A stretch of 64,000 nucleotides of DNA, taken from NCBI RefSeq assembly GCF_001420715.1, contig NZ_LJJC01000006.1, positions 71,994 through 135,993 of the forward strand, given 5' to 3'. Position numbers and translations under genes: made by a program. The notes below the pieces were generated by a model that saw only the letters and a program-made list of their open reading frames with translations, was not told the origin of the DNA and did not search any database. Position 1 is the first letter of the stretch, and each line of letters starts with the position of its first letter. This stretch comes from Heyndrickxia shackletonii. Lineage in GTDB: Bacteria > Bacillota > Bacilli > Bacillales > Bacillaceae_C. Below are positions 25,764 to 35,868 of this stretch, one piece after another.

Positions 25764-27272
25764 CTATTTGCCATCGGCTTTTTGGAATGCCATTTTCTCA
25801 TTGCTCATCACAAAAATAAACAAGAAAGCTAATCCAGCGGGAACTAATCCCCATAAGAAAGTATGGACAATCGAAGTGGATAATGCGTCTGTAATTTTGC
25901 TTAAAACCTGTACAGGAATGTGTGAGCGTGCACTTTCCTTTAGAATTGCATTTGGATTATAGGAGCCATTTTGCGGCATCTGTCCCATTCCAGCGAAAAC
26001 CTTCTTCAATTGATCAGAAAATGCATTCTTTTGAATCATTCCAAACACTGTAATTCCAATTGTCATGCCCAGTGAACGAACAAAGTTGCTTGTCGAGCTT
26101 GCTGATCCTCTTTGATCCATACCGAAATTATGAATAGTAGCCATACCAAGCACAGAAAACGAAAATCCAACCCCAAAGCCGGTAATAATCATATAAATCG
26201 TTAAAACAAAGCGAGCAGTATCTGGATTTATAGTAGTTAACAAATAGATTCCGATAATCGTAATAATCCCGGAAATAAACATGATATTTCGATAGCTTAA
26301 TTTCGTAGTTAAAAACCCGCCAACTTGTGCAGACACAACTGAGCCAAGCATCATTGGAAGCAGGATTAACCCTGAATTAGTAGCCGTTCCGCCGTAAACC
26401 CCTTGCACAAATATAGGAATGTAAACGGTTGCCCCCGTAAAAGCTGCACCATAGAAGAGAGATACAATCGTACTCCCGGCAAATAATCTTTCTTTAAACA
26501 TTTTGAAAGAAATAATGGGCGCTGATACAACTCTCTCAATCAAGATAAAGAGAATAAATAGAACGGCAAAACCGGCAAACAATCCTAGAATAATACTAGA
26601 ATCCCATGCATATTTCGCCCCGCCGAGTTCTAAAGCAAACATCAAGCATACAACGGATCCTACTAAGGTAATTGCACCAAACCAATCAATTTTTTGTTTT
26701 TCATGTATACGAGACTCATGATAAAAGAGTGTAATTAATAGCAGCGCTACAACGCCAAGCGGCAGATTAATATAAAATATCCAATGCCAGCTAATATGAT
26801 CGGTAATATAGGCACCTAATAGCGGACCAAAAATACTTGATAAACCAAATACTGCCCCAAATAATCCACCCATCTTCCCTCGCTTTTCAGGAGGAAAAAT
26901 ATCAAATACTATCGTAAAGGCAATTGGAATTAGGGCTCCACCACCGATTCCTTGTATGGCACGACATATACTCAATTGTGTAATGGTTTCAGCAGTTCCG
27001 CATAAAATGGAGCCAATCATAAATAGTAATAAACCAAACATAAAAAATCGCTTTCTACCAAACATATCAGATAACTTCCCGAAGATCGGCATTCCCGCCA
27101 TTTCTGCTACCATATAAGCAGAAACTACCCAAATAAAACTATCAATCCCTCCTAAATCTGCAACAATTGTTCCCATAGCCGTCACAACGATGGTATTATC
27201 CATAGATGCCATCAAAATCCCTAATAATAATCCCGCAACAACCCAGCCTAACTTGCTATTTTTTGTAGCCAT
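25764..27272 (-). CDS. MFS multidrug efflux transporter, DHA2 (14-TM) family
   Basis: 502 residues with 14 hydrophobic segments. Family marks: ASMDNTIVVTAMGTI in TM1 (Asp within the helix), the motif-A loop GKLSDMFGRKRFF, motif C near GAVFGLSSIFGPLLGAYI, and RAIQGIGGGALIPIAF in TM4. DHA2 proteins such as EmrB/QacA/Mdt export drugs by proton antiport. The start follows AGGGAGTTG. No TetR or MarR regulator adjoins it. The substrate is not deducible. Confidence 0.92.
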   Translation of the reverse strand: MATKNSKLGWVVAGLLLGILMASMDNTIVVTAMGTIVADLGGIDSFIWVVSAYMVAEMAGMPIFGKLSDMFGRKRFFMFGLLLFMIGSILCGTAETITQLSICRAIQGIGGGALIPIAFTIVFDIFPPEKRGKMGGLFGAVFGLSSIFGPLLGAYITDHISWHWIFYINLPLGVVALLLITLFYHESRIHEKQKIDWFGAITLVGSVVCLMFALELGGAKYAWDSSIILGLFAGFAVLFILFILIERVVSAPIISFKMFKERLFAGSTIVSLFYGAAFTGATVYIPIFVQGVYGGTATNSGLILLPMMLGSVVSAQVGGFLTTKLSYRNIMFISGIITIIGIYLLTTINPDTARFVLTIYMIITGFGVGFSFSVLGMATIHNFGMDQRGSASSTSNFVRSLGMTIGITVFGMIQKNAFSDQLKKVFAGMGQMPQNGSYNPNAILKESARSHIPVQVLSKITDALSTSIVHTFLWGLVPAGLAFLFIFVMSNEKMAFQKADGK

Positions 27273-27294
27273 TCATTCAACTCCCTAACATACC

Positions 27295-27999
27295 CTATAT
27301 TTTTATCTGTCTTTTTACATTTGAATTTTTTGCACAATGGAACTGTTCATTATATTCCACTAAGCCAATATCGCAACCAGGTCCTATCTCAACTTTTTTG
27401 CCTCTAATTACAGATGCTTTCGTATATTCAACATAAATATGGTCACCTTCAATTGTATCTACATCTAGGCTTCCATTTTGTTTATTTATACCTAGAAAGG
27501 AGGATTTCCTTTTTACCTGTATCTCCTCCCCGCCTATTTCCTTCACAGAGCTGTTTCCATATTTCAATTCAATGTTTACCTTACCAGCGTTTAATAAGCC
27601 ACCAATTTCAAAGGAACCATCTGAAATGAAGTTTTCCACTTCGCAATCACCTTTTACAGAAAGGCTTCCTTTCAAATTTATATCCTCCCCTGAGACATTC
27701 CCGCCTACATCCATGGCACCCCGAATTTTCATTTCTTTTCCAGCTACGTCTTTATTTGCACTCATTGTTCCGTAAATCTTAATGCTTCCTGATTTTACAT
27801 TTTCATGTATATCAATCGTTCCGTAAATATCAAGCGATTCTGCTTTCACATCGCCCATAGCAACTCCTGTTCCGTATACCTTAAATACTTGGCAGGTGAG
27901 GGCATCCGTAATGGTTCCATCACCGCTAATCTTTATTTTGTTGAACTCTCCGCCCCCAGAGCTACCAGAACCAAATATATTTAAATTCCTTTTTTCCAT
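27295..27999 (-). CDS. yhbF: Bactofilin-like protein YhbF
   Basis: 234 residues built of short beta repeats (IYGTIDIHENVKSGSIKIYGTMSANKD and similar), a right-handed beta-helix of the polymer-forming (bactofilin, DUF583) type. Such proteins self-assemble into filaments without nucleotide. N-terminal GSGSSGGGEFNKIKISGDGT resembles that of its neighbour. It is the third gene of yhbD-yhbE-yhbF, 19 bp after yhbE with a GGAGG site. In Bacillus subtilis this operon is known from motility and sporulation studies; the exact job is unclear. Confidence 0.85.
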   Translation of the reverse strand: MEKRNLNIFGSGSSGGGEFNKIKISGDGTITDALTCQVFKVYGTGVAMGDVKAESLDIYGTIDIHENVKSGSIKIYGTMSANKDVAGKEMKIRGAMDVGGNVSGEDINLKGSLSVKGDCEVENFISDGSFEIGGLLNAGKVNIELKYGNSSVKEIGGEEIQVKRKSSFLGINKQNGSLDVDTIEGDHIYVEYTKASVIRGKKVEIGPGCDIGLVEYNEQFHCAKNSNVKRQIKI

Positions 28000-28018
28000 A
28001 CGATAACCTCCTTTAATA

Positions 28019-28741
28019 TTAGAGTTGGTTGGTTTTCATCACTTTGGAAGATTTATCAACCTCAATGGCTCCTTTATATTCCAACAAATCAATTTCACAG
28101 TTCTTCCCAATCGTAACATTGTTACCTCGGATAATTTTTGCTTTTACACCTTCGAGGTAAAGATCATCCCCTTCAATAACATCCGTTACTAATCTAGTTG
28201 GGTAAATAGATTTGACGATTTTCATAAAACCATGAATCCTCTGCTTAATGCGAATGGTCTGTCCGCCAATCTCCTTGGCTTTACAGTCGCCGTATAGAAG
28301 AATATCGATATTTTCCGCGTTTAGTAATCCACCGATTGTAAATAACCCTTCAGAATCAAATTCCTCCGCTTCGCAATCCCCCCCAATGGAGGCTTTCCCG
28401 TTAATTTTTATGTGCTCTCCACGTAAAGATCCGCCAATGGAACCACTCCCGGATATTCTTATTTTTTCCGTATTCACTTCCCCGCTCATGGAAGAGTGCC
28501 CATCAATAGTAATGCTGTCTGCATCAACATTGCCATTGATTGTCGATTTACCATTAATTTTTACCGTTTCCGCTTTAATATTGCCGTTCACCGTTCCAAA
28601 TCCGTTGCAATCATAATGTTTGCAATCTATATCCCCATGCACCTTGCCTTTTCCGTTTATCGAAGCAAGCTCAAATTCACCGCCACTGGAACTACCAAAT
28701 CCATTTATGATCAAATCCCGATTTTTATTCATGTTCATCAT
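28019..28741 (-). CDS. yhbE: Bactofilin-like protein YhbE
   Basis: 240 residues, beta-helix repeats (GKVHGDIDCKHYDCNGFGTVNGNI, SGEVNTEKIRISGSGSIGGSL), the same fold and an N-terminal NGFGSSSGGEFELA as YhbF, so the two may co-polymerise. There are two near starts, ATG 28741 and 28738, after AAGGGAG; the second has better spacing. It follows yhbD by 7 bp. Confidence 0.85.
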   Translation of the reverse strand: MMNMNKNRDLIINGFGSSSGGEFELASINGKGKVHGDIDCKHYDCNGFGTVNGNIKAETVKINGKSTINGNVDADSITIDGHSSMSGEVNTEKIRISGSGSIGGSLRGEHIKINGKASIGGDCEAEEFDSEGLFTIGGLLNAENIDILLYGDCKAKEIGGQTIRIKQRIHGFMKIVKSIYPTRLVTDVIEGDDLYLEGVKAKIIRGNNVTIGKNCEIDLLEYKGAIEVDKSSKVMKTNQL

Positions 28742-28748
28742 TTCTCCC

Positions 28749-29366
28749 TTACAATAATTTTGATTTCAGTTCTTCCATACAGTTTGTTAAAGAAACCCGA
28801 GTCACAATTTTTGTTGATTTTTCAAAATAAATGTCATCCACACTAGAAACGACAAAACAGGAGGATATTCCAAGCTTTCGGATGAAAAACAACTCCCCGC
28901 TTTTAATGGAATGATAATTATCATTCATCACATGCAATACCATTTTTCCTTCGTCCAAATTAATGTCACCTGAGCGCAATAGCTTTTCAAGAATATAAAT
29001 AGAAAGCATTTGTTCAAATGAGAACTTTTTCATTTCTTGATTCAATTCCTTAAAAATATTTAACACAGGCTGCGAAGCAATTCCTTTTTGGATAATTTCC
29101 TCTTCCTCTAGGCTAAGCTCTGACAAATTGGGAGAAAATACATCTGCCAGCTCGTCAAGGGAAAGATTTTCTTTCATTGTCTGGATTTTTTCAATTCGTT
29201 CTAAAATCTTTTCTTTCGGAAAAAATGTCTCCTGACCTGTAAAGGTAGATTTCCTAATGAACCATTCTTCCGGTATTAGGTTTTTTCGTTTCCATCTATA
29301 TAACTGCCCATAAGAAATATTGGTAAGCTCTAATAAATCTTTTTTAGATATTAATTCTTCACTCAT
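28749..29366 (-). CDS. yhbD: YhbD family protein (DUF4004, MerR-like N-terminus)
   Basis: 205 residues. The first 60 resemble a MerR-type winged helix: SKKDLLELTNISYGQLYRWKRKNLIP followed by FPKEKILERIEKIQ. The rest is helical with no known catalytic motif. It heads the operon with two bactofilins, as in Bacillus subtilis yhbDEF, and is probably its regulator or a DNA-linked partner; that is inference. The ATG follows AAAGGAGACG. Confidence 0.85.
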   Translation of the reverse strand: MSEELISKKDLLELTNISYGQLYRWKRKNLIPEEWFIRKSTFTGQETFFPKEKILERIEKIQTMKENLSLDELADVFSPNLSELSLEEEEIIQKGIASQPVLNIFKELNQEMKKFSFEQMLSIYILEKLLRSGDINLDEGKMVLHVMNDNYHSIKSGELFFIRKLGISSCFVVSSVDDIYFEKSTKIVTRVSLTNCMEELKSKLL

Positions 29367-29472
29367 CGTATTCGTCTCCTTTCACAAAATAATGTAACAT
29401 AACACTGTTACGTTTGCAAAGCCCTTTTTCAAAAAAATTACTAAATGTTGATTTATCAAGGTCTTGTGGCAT

Positions 29473-29504
29473 AAAAAATAACAGCATACAATGATATGCT
29501 GTTA
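29473..29504 (-). terminator. Terminator-like hairpin upstream of yhbD
   Basis: Minus strand: TAACAGCATA / TATGCTGTTA arms with a 6-nt loop and six T. It lies about 105 bp before yhbD and 250 bp after the protease gene, which already has its own terminator. It may insulate yhbDEF or end a small transcript. The 386-bp gap also contains a direct repeat GAACCGCACGAA/GAACGGCACGAA (29631-29663). Confidence 0.65.
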
Positions 29505-29703
29505 CGTTGTTTTACTGCATTGTTTTCCTTTAGGTTGGAAATTTACAACCTTTCTAATATCCTGAGTAAGCGTGGTTTGAATAGTATATGGTGCGACATT
29601 AATATACCTTATTTTTAATAATGGAAAAATGAACCGCACGAAATCGTTGTTGAACGGCACGAATTAGGTTTTGATCTAGGAATCAATCTAACTGAATAAT
29701 AAA

Positions 29704-29743
29704 GAAAAAAAGATAGCTGCCAGAAATGCACTGGCAGCTATCT
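29704..29743 (-). terminator. Terminator of the large S8 protease gene
   Basis: GATAGCTGCCAG / CTGGCAGCTATC perfect 12-bp stem, 7-nt loop, then TTTTTTTCTTT on the minus strand, directly after the stop codon at 29753. Confidence 0.9.
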
Positions 29744-29752
29744 TTTAAGTTA

Positions 29753-32700
29753 TTATTTCACAGGCACAACAGTTGTATTACCAGCATTATCATATGCTAC
29801 AACCAGTACTGTATGTCCGCTAATGTCTCCTACATTGAAGCTAGTATCTGCTTCAGAATAGTAAGCTTTATTTGTGACGGATTTACCGTCAACGATAACA
29901 TCCCAGTATGAAAGTCCGCTGCCGTTTTTCTCATCGGAAGCATGTACAGTAAGATTCTTGGATACTTTATCGTAGCTTACATCAAGTTTTGGTTTTGTTA
30001 CATCTAGTTTAATAGGTAATTCAATGGTTTGAGGTTTCGCAGCTTGATAATCAACGACACCTGCTACTTGAAGGTAGTATTGACCTTCCGGTGCTGTTTT
30101 TCCATTGATCTTTCCGTCCCATACAAAGTTTGGATCTAAAGTATACTTAGAACCATTTCCGCTATCATAAGCGTCTTTATACATGTTTCCTTCATTTACA
30201 ATCGTTGCTACTCTATGCTTCTTGCTATCTAGCACATAAAGAGTTACATTTTTTGCATTTCGTATGAATGATAAGATTGGCAATGCATCATCTTGAACCC
30301 CGTCGCCATTTGGCGAGAAAGCAATTTTTGCAGGATCGATATCCCCCGTTTTTACATCTCCGCCAAGGAAAGCATAGTCTCCACCTTGAGAAGTTACTAC
30401 TCCTGTGTAACCATAATAGGAGCTTGCATCCCACATTGGTTTATCAAAAATTGGCGCTTTATCCCATTGACCATCAAATCCTACATATGGAACTGTTAAT
30501 GTTGGATTGTTATCAGATGGATCTGTTAATTGAATAAATCCTTCCAACCAGAATCCGTTTGGATATGCAGAAGCTAACTCCTTTTCAGCCGCTCTTGCAT
30601 CCATCGTAATATTAATTTTCACATCACCTTTTGCAGGTACAACTACTTGGTCCTTTGCTTTGCCATTGATTTTGAAGTCAACAAGTCCATTTAAATCAGT
30701 TGCTCCAACAAGGTTTGGCGCGTTAATTAAATCGCTGCCGTTTTGTAAAGCTGTATCTGTTTGCGCATTAATGGACAAATTATAGGTTGCTGGTTTATTT
30801 GTTAAGTTTTTCGCCGTTAATTGGAATGTTACCTTACCCGTTTTAATTTCTTTTAAAGCAACTTTTCCTACATTTGATTTTGATTCTGTAACAATTACAG
30901 GTGTTGTTAAAGCTGAGTTAATTTGCATTAATCCTGCACCTTGACGGCGAGGAGAAACGAAATTACCATCAAATACAACTGGTTTTGCTGTATTCATTAG
31001 TAAATTTTTCGCTAATAATACGCGGTCACTGCTATCCAAACCAAAATCTTTATCAACGCGTTCCAACACTAAAGCGGATCCACCTGAAACATGTGGTGCT
31101 GCCATAGAGGTACCGCTCATTAAACCATACTTATTATCATTAAGTGTGGAATAAATTTGTCCGCCTGGTGCTGTAATTTCCGGCTTAAAATCTAAGCTCG
31201 GTGCTACACCCCAAGAAGAGAACGCACTCATTTTTCCCGCATCTGGATTTGGGATACCCAGTTTACCGCCATTAAACGTAATAGTTACCGGTTTGCTGCT
31301 ATCTAATGCAGCTCTCAGTTTATCACCATCACCTTTTAGCATAAATAGCTGAGGAATCGTGATAGCCGGATCAGATGCCATATTAACAATACCTTCTTGG
31401 TTGTTGTAAACAATAACTCCTGCCGCTCCAGCTTTTTGAGCATTAAGGGCTTTGTCTACAAAGTTATAGGTTCCACGTTGGACAAGAGCATATTTTCCTT
31501 TAAAGTCTTTGCCGGCAAAATCATTTGGTCCCCCTAATCCTGCAGCTAAAACTTCAAACGTTTTTTGCTCAACACTATTCGGGTGTGTTTGTCCAGCAGA
31601 TAAAAATGGTGCGTTTCCAGCAATTCCATCAATCGTATAATTCAATCCATCCGTTACCATATTCGTATTTTCAAATGATGCAACAGAAATTGATTCATTC
31701 GAAACACTCGGTGACCCGACTACACCATAATCAGGGTTAGATGTAAGTGGATAATAGTATCCATTTCCAAAATAAGCAGAGTTCCCAGCAGAGATGGACA
31801 TAACAATGCCATTCTCTGTTGCACGTTTTACCGCTTGCTGCTCAGGTGAATCAGCGTTAACAAATCCGGATGGTGAACCTAAACTCATGTTCAGAACATC
31901 CGCTCCAAGCTTAATCGCATCATCAATGGCTTTAACATAAATATCTCCATATGTTGATTTATTGGATTGGTCATTACTGAATACTTTAAGCGCCAGTAAT
32001 TGTGCTTCTGGTGCGATTCCTTTAATGCCTCCATTGTTTTCGTCTCCGTTTGCACCGACCGTACCAGCTACGTGCATACCATGCATCGATGCACCAGCTC
32101 CCAAATCTTTTACAATATCATTTTTATCATAGTAATTATATCCATAAGGAACTTTATCTGTATAAAATTTACCTGGCAGACCATTGTCTGCAACTAGCTC
32201 ATTTATTTTCGATTTTGTTAACTTTTCCTTAGAAGGATCCGTTAATTTCATATCCTTATGATCATAGTCAATTCCAGTATCAATGATACCGACAACCATT
32301 CCTTCCCCTTTATAGCCGTAGTTTCTCCAAGCCTCTTGTGCTTGTACCAGCTCCTTGCTATAAATCATATCAGGTGTTTCTTGTGGCCTCTTGTATTCGT
32401 TTACAACCTGTACAGACTTAACACCATCAATCGCTTTAATTTGGTCAATATCGCCATATTTTATGTCGGCGCTGAAACCGTTTACGATAGTTGTTACATC
32501 ATTAATAAACTTGGTTTTTATTTTCTTGTCCTTTATTTTGCCTTTAACTGTTTTTTGTTCATCAAGTGCTTTGTCTTCCAAGCCTTTTCTTTCTTGTTTA
32601 CTAAGTTTATTGTATTTAACACCTTTTTGCTTCGCATATTCAATGGTTGGATCACCCGTCATCTCAACAAAGACACGAACATCTTTGTTCGGATCTACAT

Positions 32701-32833
32701 TCGGCTGAACCTTGGTTGGTTTTACTTTGTTTGCCTTGTCTAGATTTACAGCATGGGAACTTCCTGTCCCAAATACTGCACTACTGCAAGCTAATAATAA
32801 AATAAGTAAAATTGCAAGACTTCGCTTCAGCAT
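29753..32833 (-). CDS. Large secreted subtilisin-family (S8) serine protease, Vpr-like
   Basis: 1,026 residues. Signal peptide about 1-28 (SLAILLILLLACSSAVFG; the LLAC could also be read as a lipobox). Inhibitor I9 propeptide about 50-148. Catalytic Asp at 185 (GIIDTGID), His at 251 (HGMHVAG) and Ser at 576 (SGTSMAAPHVSG). A protease-associated (PA) domain is inserted between His and Ser (about 430-515). After the catalytic domain come fibronectin-like/Fn3_5 beta domains (about 640-790) and a FlgD-like Ig domain (about 850-945). Extracellular, probably for protein degradation. A cell-wall anchor (LPXTG) is absent. The start follows AGGGGGAC. It is a single gene with its own terminator. Confidence 0.93.
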   Translation of the reverse strand: MLKRSLAILLILLLACSSAVFGTGSSHAVNLDKANKVKPTKVQPNVDPNKDVRVFVEMTGDPTIEYAKQKGVKYNKLSKQERKGLEDKALDEQKTVKGKIKDKKIKTKFINDVTTIVNGFSADIKYGDIDQIKAIDGVKSVQVVNEYKRPQETPDMIYSKELVQAQEAWRNYGYKGEGMVVGIIDTGIDYDHKDMKLTDPSKEKLTKSKINELVADNGLPGKFYTDKVPYGYNYYDKNDIVKDLGAGASMHGMHVAGTVGANGDENNGGIKGIAPEAQLLALKVFSNDQSNKSTYGDIYVKAIDDAIKLGADVLNMSLGSPSGFVNADSPEQQAVKRATENGIVMSISAGNSAYFGNGYYYPLTSNPDYGVVGSPSVSNESISVASFENTNMVTDGLNYTIDGIAGNAPFLSAGQTHPNSVEQKTFEVLAAGLGGPNDFAGKDFKGKYALVQRGTYNFVDKALNAQKAGAAGVIVYNNQEGIVNMASDPAITIPQLFMLKGDGDKLRAALDSSKPVTITFNGGKLGIPNPDAGKMSAFSSWGVAPSLDFKPEITAPGGQIYSTLNDNKYGLMSGTSMAAPHVSGGSALVLERVDKDFGLDSSDRVLLAKNLLMNTAKPVVFDGNFVSPRRQGAGLMQINSALTTPVIVTESKSNVGKVALKEIKTGKVTFQLTAKNLTNKPATYNLSINAQTDTALQNGSDLINAPNLVGATDLNGLVDFKINGKAKDQVVVPAKGDVKINITMDARAAEKELASAYPNGFWLEGFIQLTDPSDNNPTLTVPYVGFDGQWDKAPIFDKPMWDASSYYGYTGVVTSQGGDYAFLGGDVKTGDIDPAKIAFSPNGDGVQDDALPILSFIRNAKNVTLYVLDSKKHRVATIVNEGNMYKDAYDSGNGSKYTLDPNFVWDGKINGKTAPEGQYYLQVAGVVDYQAAKPQTIELPIKLDVTKPKLDVSYDKVSKNLTVHASDEKNGSGLSYWDVIVDGKSVTNKAYYSEADTSFNVGDISGHTVLVVAYDNAGNTTVVPVK

Positions 32834-33018
32834 TTATTGTCCCCCTATTAGTAGTTTTTAAAAATAGATTAATAGATTAAATAGAGACCTCCCCCGAAAA
32901 AAAATTCTGAATCTCTTAGTGACAAAAAATTCAGACACTTATAAATTAACATAGTAATTGAGAGATAAACTAGATTATTTAGTCCTAGTAATATAGTCAC
33001 AATAGTCTGATTTTACGC

Positions 33019-33056
33019 AAACAGGATCAGCCTATATTCAGGCTGATCCTGTTTTT
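33019..33056. terminator. Terminator of ywqA (bidirectional hairpin)
   Basis: AAACAGGATCAGCCT / AGGCTGATCCTGTTT, a 15-bp perfect stem with 6-nt loop and T runs at both ends. It overlaps the last codon of ywqA. Confidence 0.88.
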
Positions 33057-35868
33057 AAGATAACATAAGCAAATGATGCAATTCCTGATCAGATAGCTCT
33101 GTAATCCAGTTGTCACTATTAATAATTTCATCATTTAATGCTTGTTTTTTCTCAAGCATAGCATCAATTTTTTCCTCTAATGTGCCGGTTGTAATCAGCT
33201 TGTGAACATGGACAAAACGACTTTGACCAATTCGGTAAGCACGATCAGTAGCCTGGTTTTCTACTGCGGGATTCCACCAGCGATCATAGTGGATAACGTG
33301 ATTTGCGGCCGTTAGGTTAAGCCCTGTTCCACCTGCTTTTAAAGAAAGGAGGAACACTGGGAATTCCCCATCCTGGAAACGCCCAACATATTCATCTCTT
33401 TTTGCTTTAGGCATACTTCCGTTTAAAAAAGGAACAGAAAGACCGAAACGTTCGTATAAAAGCTTTTGAATCATCTCGCCCATTCCAATATATTGGGTAA
33501 AAACGAGACACGCTTCCTTAGCATCCAAAATGGATTCCACCAATTCCAATAGCTTCTCCATCTTATGAGAGCGTTGTTCCACATTATCCGGATGTTCCTC
33601 TTTAAGATATAATGCCGGATGATTGCATAACTGTTTGAGACGGTTCAACATTTGGAGGATCATTCCTTTACGCTCAATTGCTGTCAGCTCATCCATTTGA
33701 TTAAAGGTTTCACGAATAAGCTGTTCATATAAAGAGGCTTGTTCCGATGTTAATGGGCAATATTCCTTTTGCTCAAGCTTATCCGGCAAGTTTAATTCTA
33801 CCTCAGGGTCCTTCTTCGTACGACGGAGCAAAAATGGACGAATCAGTGACTGAAGCTCCCCGATTTTTGCTTGTTCCTCTTCCTTTTCAATAGGCAGAAT
33901 AAATCGCTTTTGAAATTGTGTATAGGTACCTAAATACCCGTGATTGGTAAAATCAAAAATAGACCATAGTTCTGATAATCGATTCTCCATTGGTGTTCCA
34001 GTAAGGGCGATATGATGTAATCCTTTTAATTTGCGAATTGCCCTTGATTGTTTGGTTTGGGAATTTTTAATATTTTGGGCTTCATCTAGGGCAATCGTTC
34101 CCCATTCAATGGAAGAAAGCTCGTCAAAATCTAGATGGGAAAGCCCGTAGCTTGTTAATACAATATCTGTTCCTTTCAAATTTTCTTCAAAGTGATCTCC
34201 TTTGTAACGATTTGCTCCATAATGCAGTTTAACGGACAATTCCGGGGCAAAGCGTTCGATTTCCTTTTGCCAATTCCCAAGTACGGATGTCGGACAGATA
34301 ATTAAAGCCGGTGCAGGATTTCCCTCTGTATGTTTTACATGCAATAAGTACGTAATGAGCTGAATGGTTTTACCAAGCCCCATATCATCGGCTAAAACAG
34401 CACCGAAATGAAATTGTCTCAAAAACACAAGCCAATCGAAACCATGCTGTTGATAGGGGCGAAGACTTCCGTCAAACTGCGGCGGTACCGGAACGGCTGG
34501 GATATTGGAAGTATCCCTTAATTCATGAAATAGCTTTTTTAAGGAACGGTTTAGCTCGATTTGAATGTTTGCAAAGGCACGTGGATTAAAGTCTTCTAAC
34601 TCCTCCATATCCATTTCTTCTCTTGGAACTAATTCTTGCTCCATAATGTCTTGAAGACGCAACCCTTCCTTCTTTGCCCGTTTCATTAAGTCTTGCAGCT
34701 GCCGAATCATTTTGGGATCTAATTTGACCCATTGCCCATTTACTTTAATCAGTCTTCGCTGATGATCAACGAGATGATTAAATTCCTCTTCGGAAATTTC
34801 AGCGCCATTCATGGACAATCGCCAATCAAAGTCAAGCAAGGCATTTAATCCGACAAAGGATGGCCGGTAGTTTGTACTCGTTTGCTTTATTCTTGCCTTC
34901 ACGGTTAATTGCGCATCACGCATCGCAACCCACCAAGATGGCAGTAAAATTTCTACTCCGAGCAAGAGTAGCTTTTCACTTGCAATCGTTAAAAAATCCC
35001 AAGCTAAAAGCTCATCTAATTCCCTTTTTAGCCCATCACTATCTCCTAACCAGGGAAAGAGTTTTACCCAACGTTCTTGTTCTTCCATTACATCATCTAG
35101 ATATTGTCTCCATTTTACCGGAACATTTTTTGAGGGAGTTGTAGTAAGCAGTTTTTCTGGGTTTCTTTTATCCCTTAAAACGGTTTCGAGAATCCATGGT
35201 TCATCATCTTCCATCGGTTCTGAAATACGAAGTCCGATGGTAAAAGGACGCTCGTCTTCCCCTTCCATCCACTCACGAAAACGTTTTGCATCAAAATAGG
35301 AAGTAAATTCTTCCGTTGTAAGGGAAGTTTTCTTCAAGTTATCTATTTTTTCCTTTATTCCTTCCTTTTTGTTCAGGAAAGAAGTAATAGCATAATCATA
35401 CCATTCTTCTAAAAATGCCTTCGTTGTAGTGTCAAGAATAGGTTGTTCCCAAAATTCTGGTTCAAATTCATCCAATACCATTTGCGGCAGCTTCCACTCG
35501 AATACATGGTCTTCCGTTTCATTAAAGCGCGGAACCCCTACACCTTCCATAATAGCTTCATACATGATGGAAGCGCTTGATAGGAATAATTGTCCGTTTG
35601 AATCCCATTCCCAATCCAGCAATGAACTGAAGCTTTCGTTTGCAAAGAGAGACAGTAATGACCAGCTATCTACCTTTACACCTGAATGCGTCTTATAGGT
35701 TGAAATAGGAAGGGAAGAGCCAAAGAAGCTTTCTTCATGCCAAATAAATAATTGACGTTTCCAATCAGACGGATTGATTTCCCTTCCTTGTGGATCCTCG
35801 GCATAAATAAAAAAAACTCCATTTCCCATATATTCAGTATAAATCTTTAATAAGATAGATTTAAGCAT
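33055..35868 (-). CDS. ywqA: SNF2-family helicase YwqA
   Basis: 937 residues. The N-terminal half (about 1-430) is a family-specific region without known motif; the C-terminal half is a Swi2/Snf2 ATPase: DDMGLGKT (Walker A), DEAQ box in IALDEAQNIKN, LTGTPMENRLSELW, and a helicase C domain with FQDGEFPVFLLSLKAGGTGLNL and ATDRAYRIGQ. It is a DNA translocase, probably acting in repair or remodelling of protein-DNA complexes. Its start overlaps the end of ywqB by 8 bp, so the two are co-translated. Confidence 0.92.
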   Translation of the reverse strand: MLKSILLKIYTEYMGNGVFFIYAEDPQGREINPSDWKRQLFIWHEESFFGSSLPISTYKTHSGVKVDSWSLLSLFANESFSSLLDWEWDSNGQLFLSSASIMYEAIMEGVGVPRFNETEDHVFEWKLPQMVLDEFEPEFWEQPILDTTTKAFLEEWYDYAITSFLNKKEGIKEKIDNLKKTSLTTEEFTSYFDAKRFREWMEGEDERPFTIGLRISEPMEDDEPWILETVLRDKRNPEKLLTTTPSKNVPVKWRQYLDDVMEEQERWVKLFPWLGDSDGLKRELDELLAWDFLTIASEKLLLLGVEILLPSWWVAMRDAQLTVKARIKQTSTNYRPSFVGLNALLDFDWRLSMNGAEISEEEFNHLVDHQRRLIKVNGQWVKLDPKMIRQLQDLMKRAKKEGLRLQDIMEQELVPREEMDMEELEDFNPRAFANIQIELNRSLKKLFHELRDTSNIPAVPVPPQFDGSLRPYQQHGFDWLVFLRQFHFGAVLADDMGLGKTIQLITYLLHVKHTEGNPAPALIICPTSVLGNWQKEIERFAPELSVKLHYGANRYKGDHFEENLKGTDIVLTSYGLSHLDFDELSSIEWGTIALDEAQNIKNSQTKQSRAIRKLKGLHHIALTGTPMENRLSELWSIFDFTNHGYLGTYTQFQKRFILPIEKEEEQAKIGELQSLIRPFLLRRTKKDPEVELNLPDKLEQKEYCPLTSEQASLYEQLIRETFNQMDELTAIERKGMILQMLNRLKQLCNHPALYLKEEHPDNVEQRSHKMEKLLELVESILDAKEACLVFTQYIGMGEMIQKLLYERFGLSVPFLNGSMPKAKRDEYVGRFQDGEFPVFLLSLKAGGTGLNLTAANHVIHYDRWWNPAVENQATDRAYRIGQSRFVHVHKLITTGTLEEKIDAMLEKKQALNDEIINSDNWITELSDQELHHLLMLS

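Noticed and set aside
32258-32743. Plus-strand 161-codon frame
   Set aside because: It is antisense to the well-supported S8 protease propeptide and catalytic domain.
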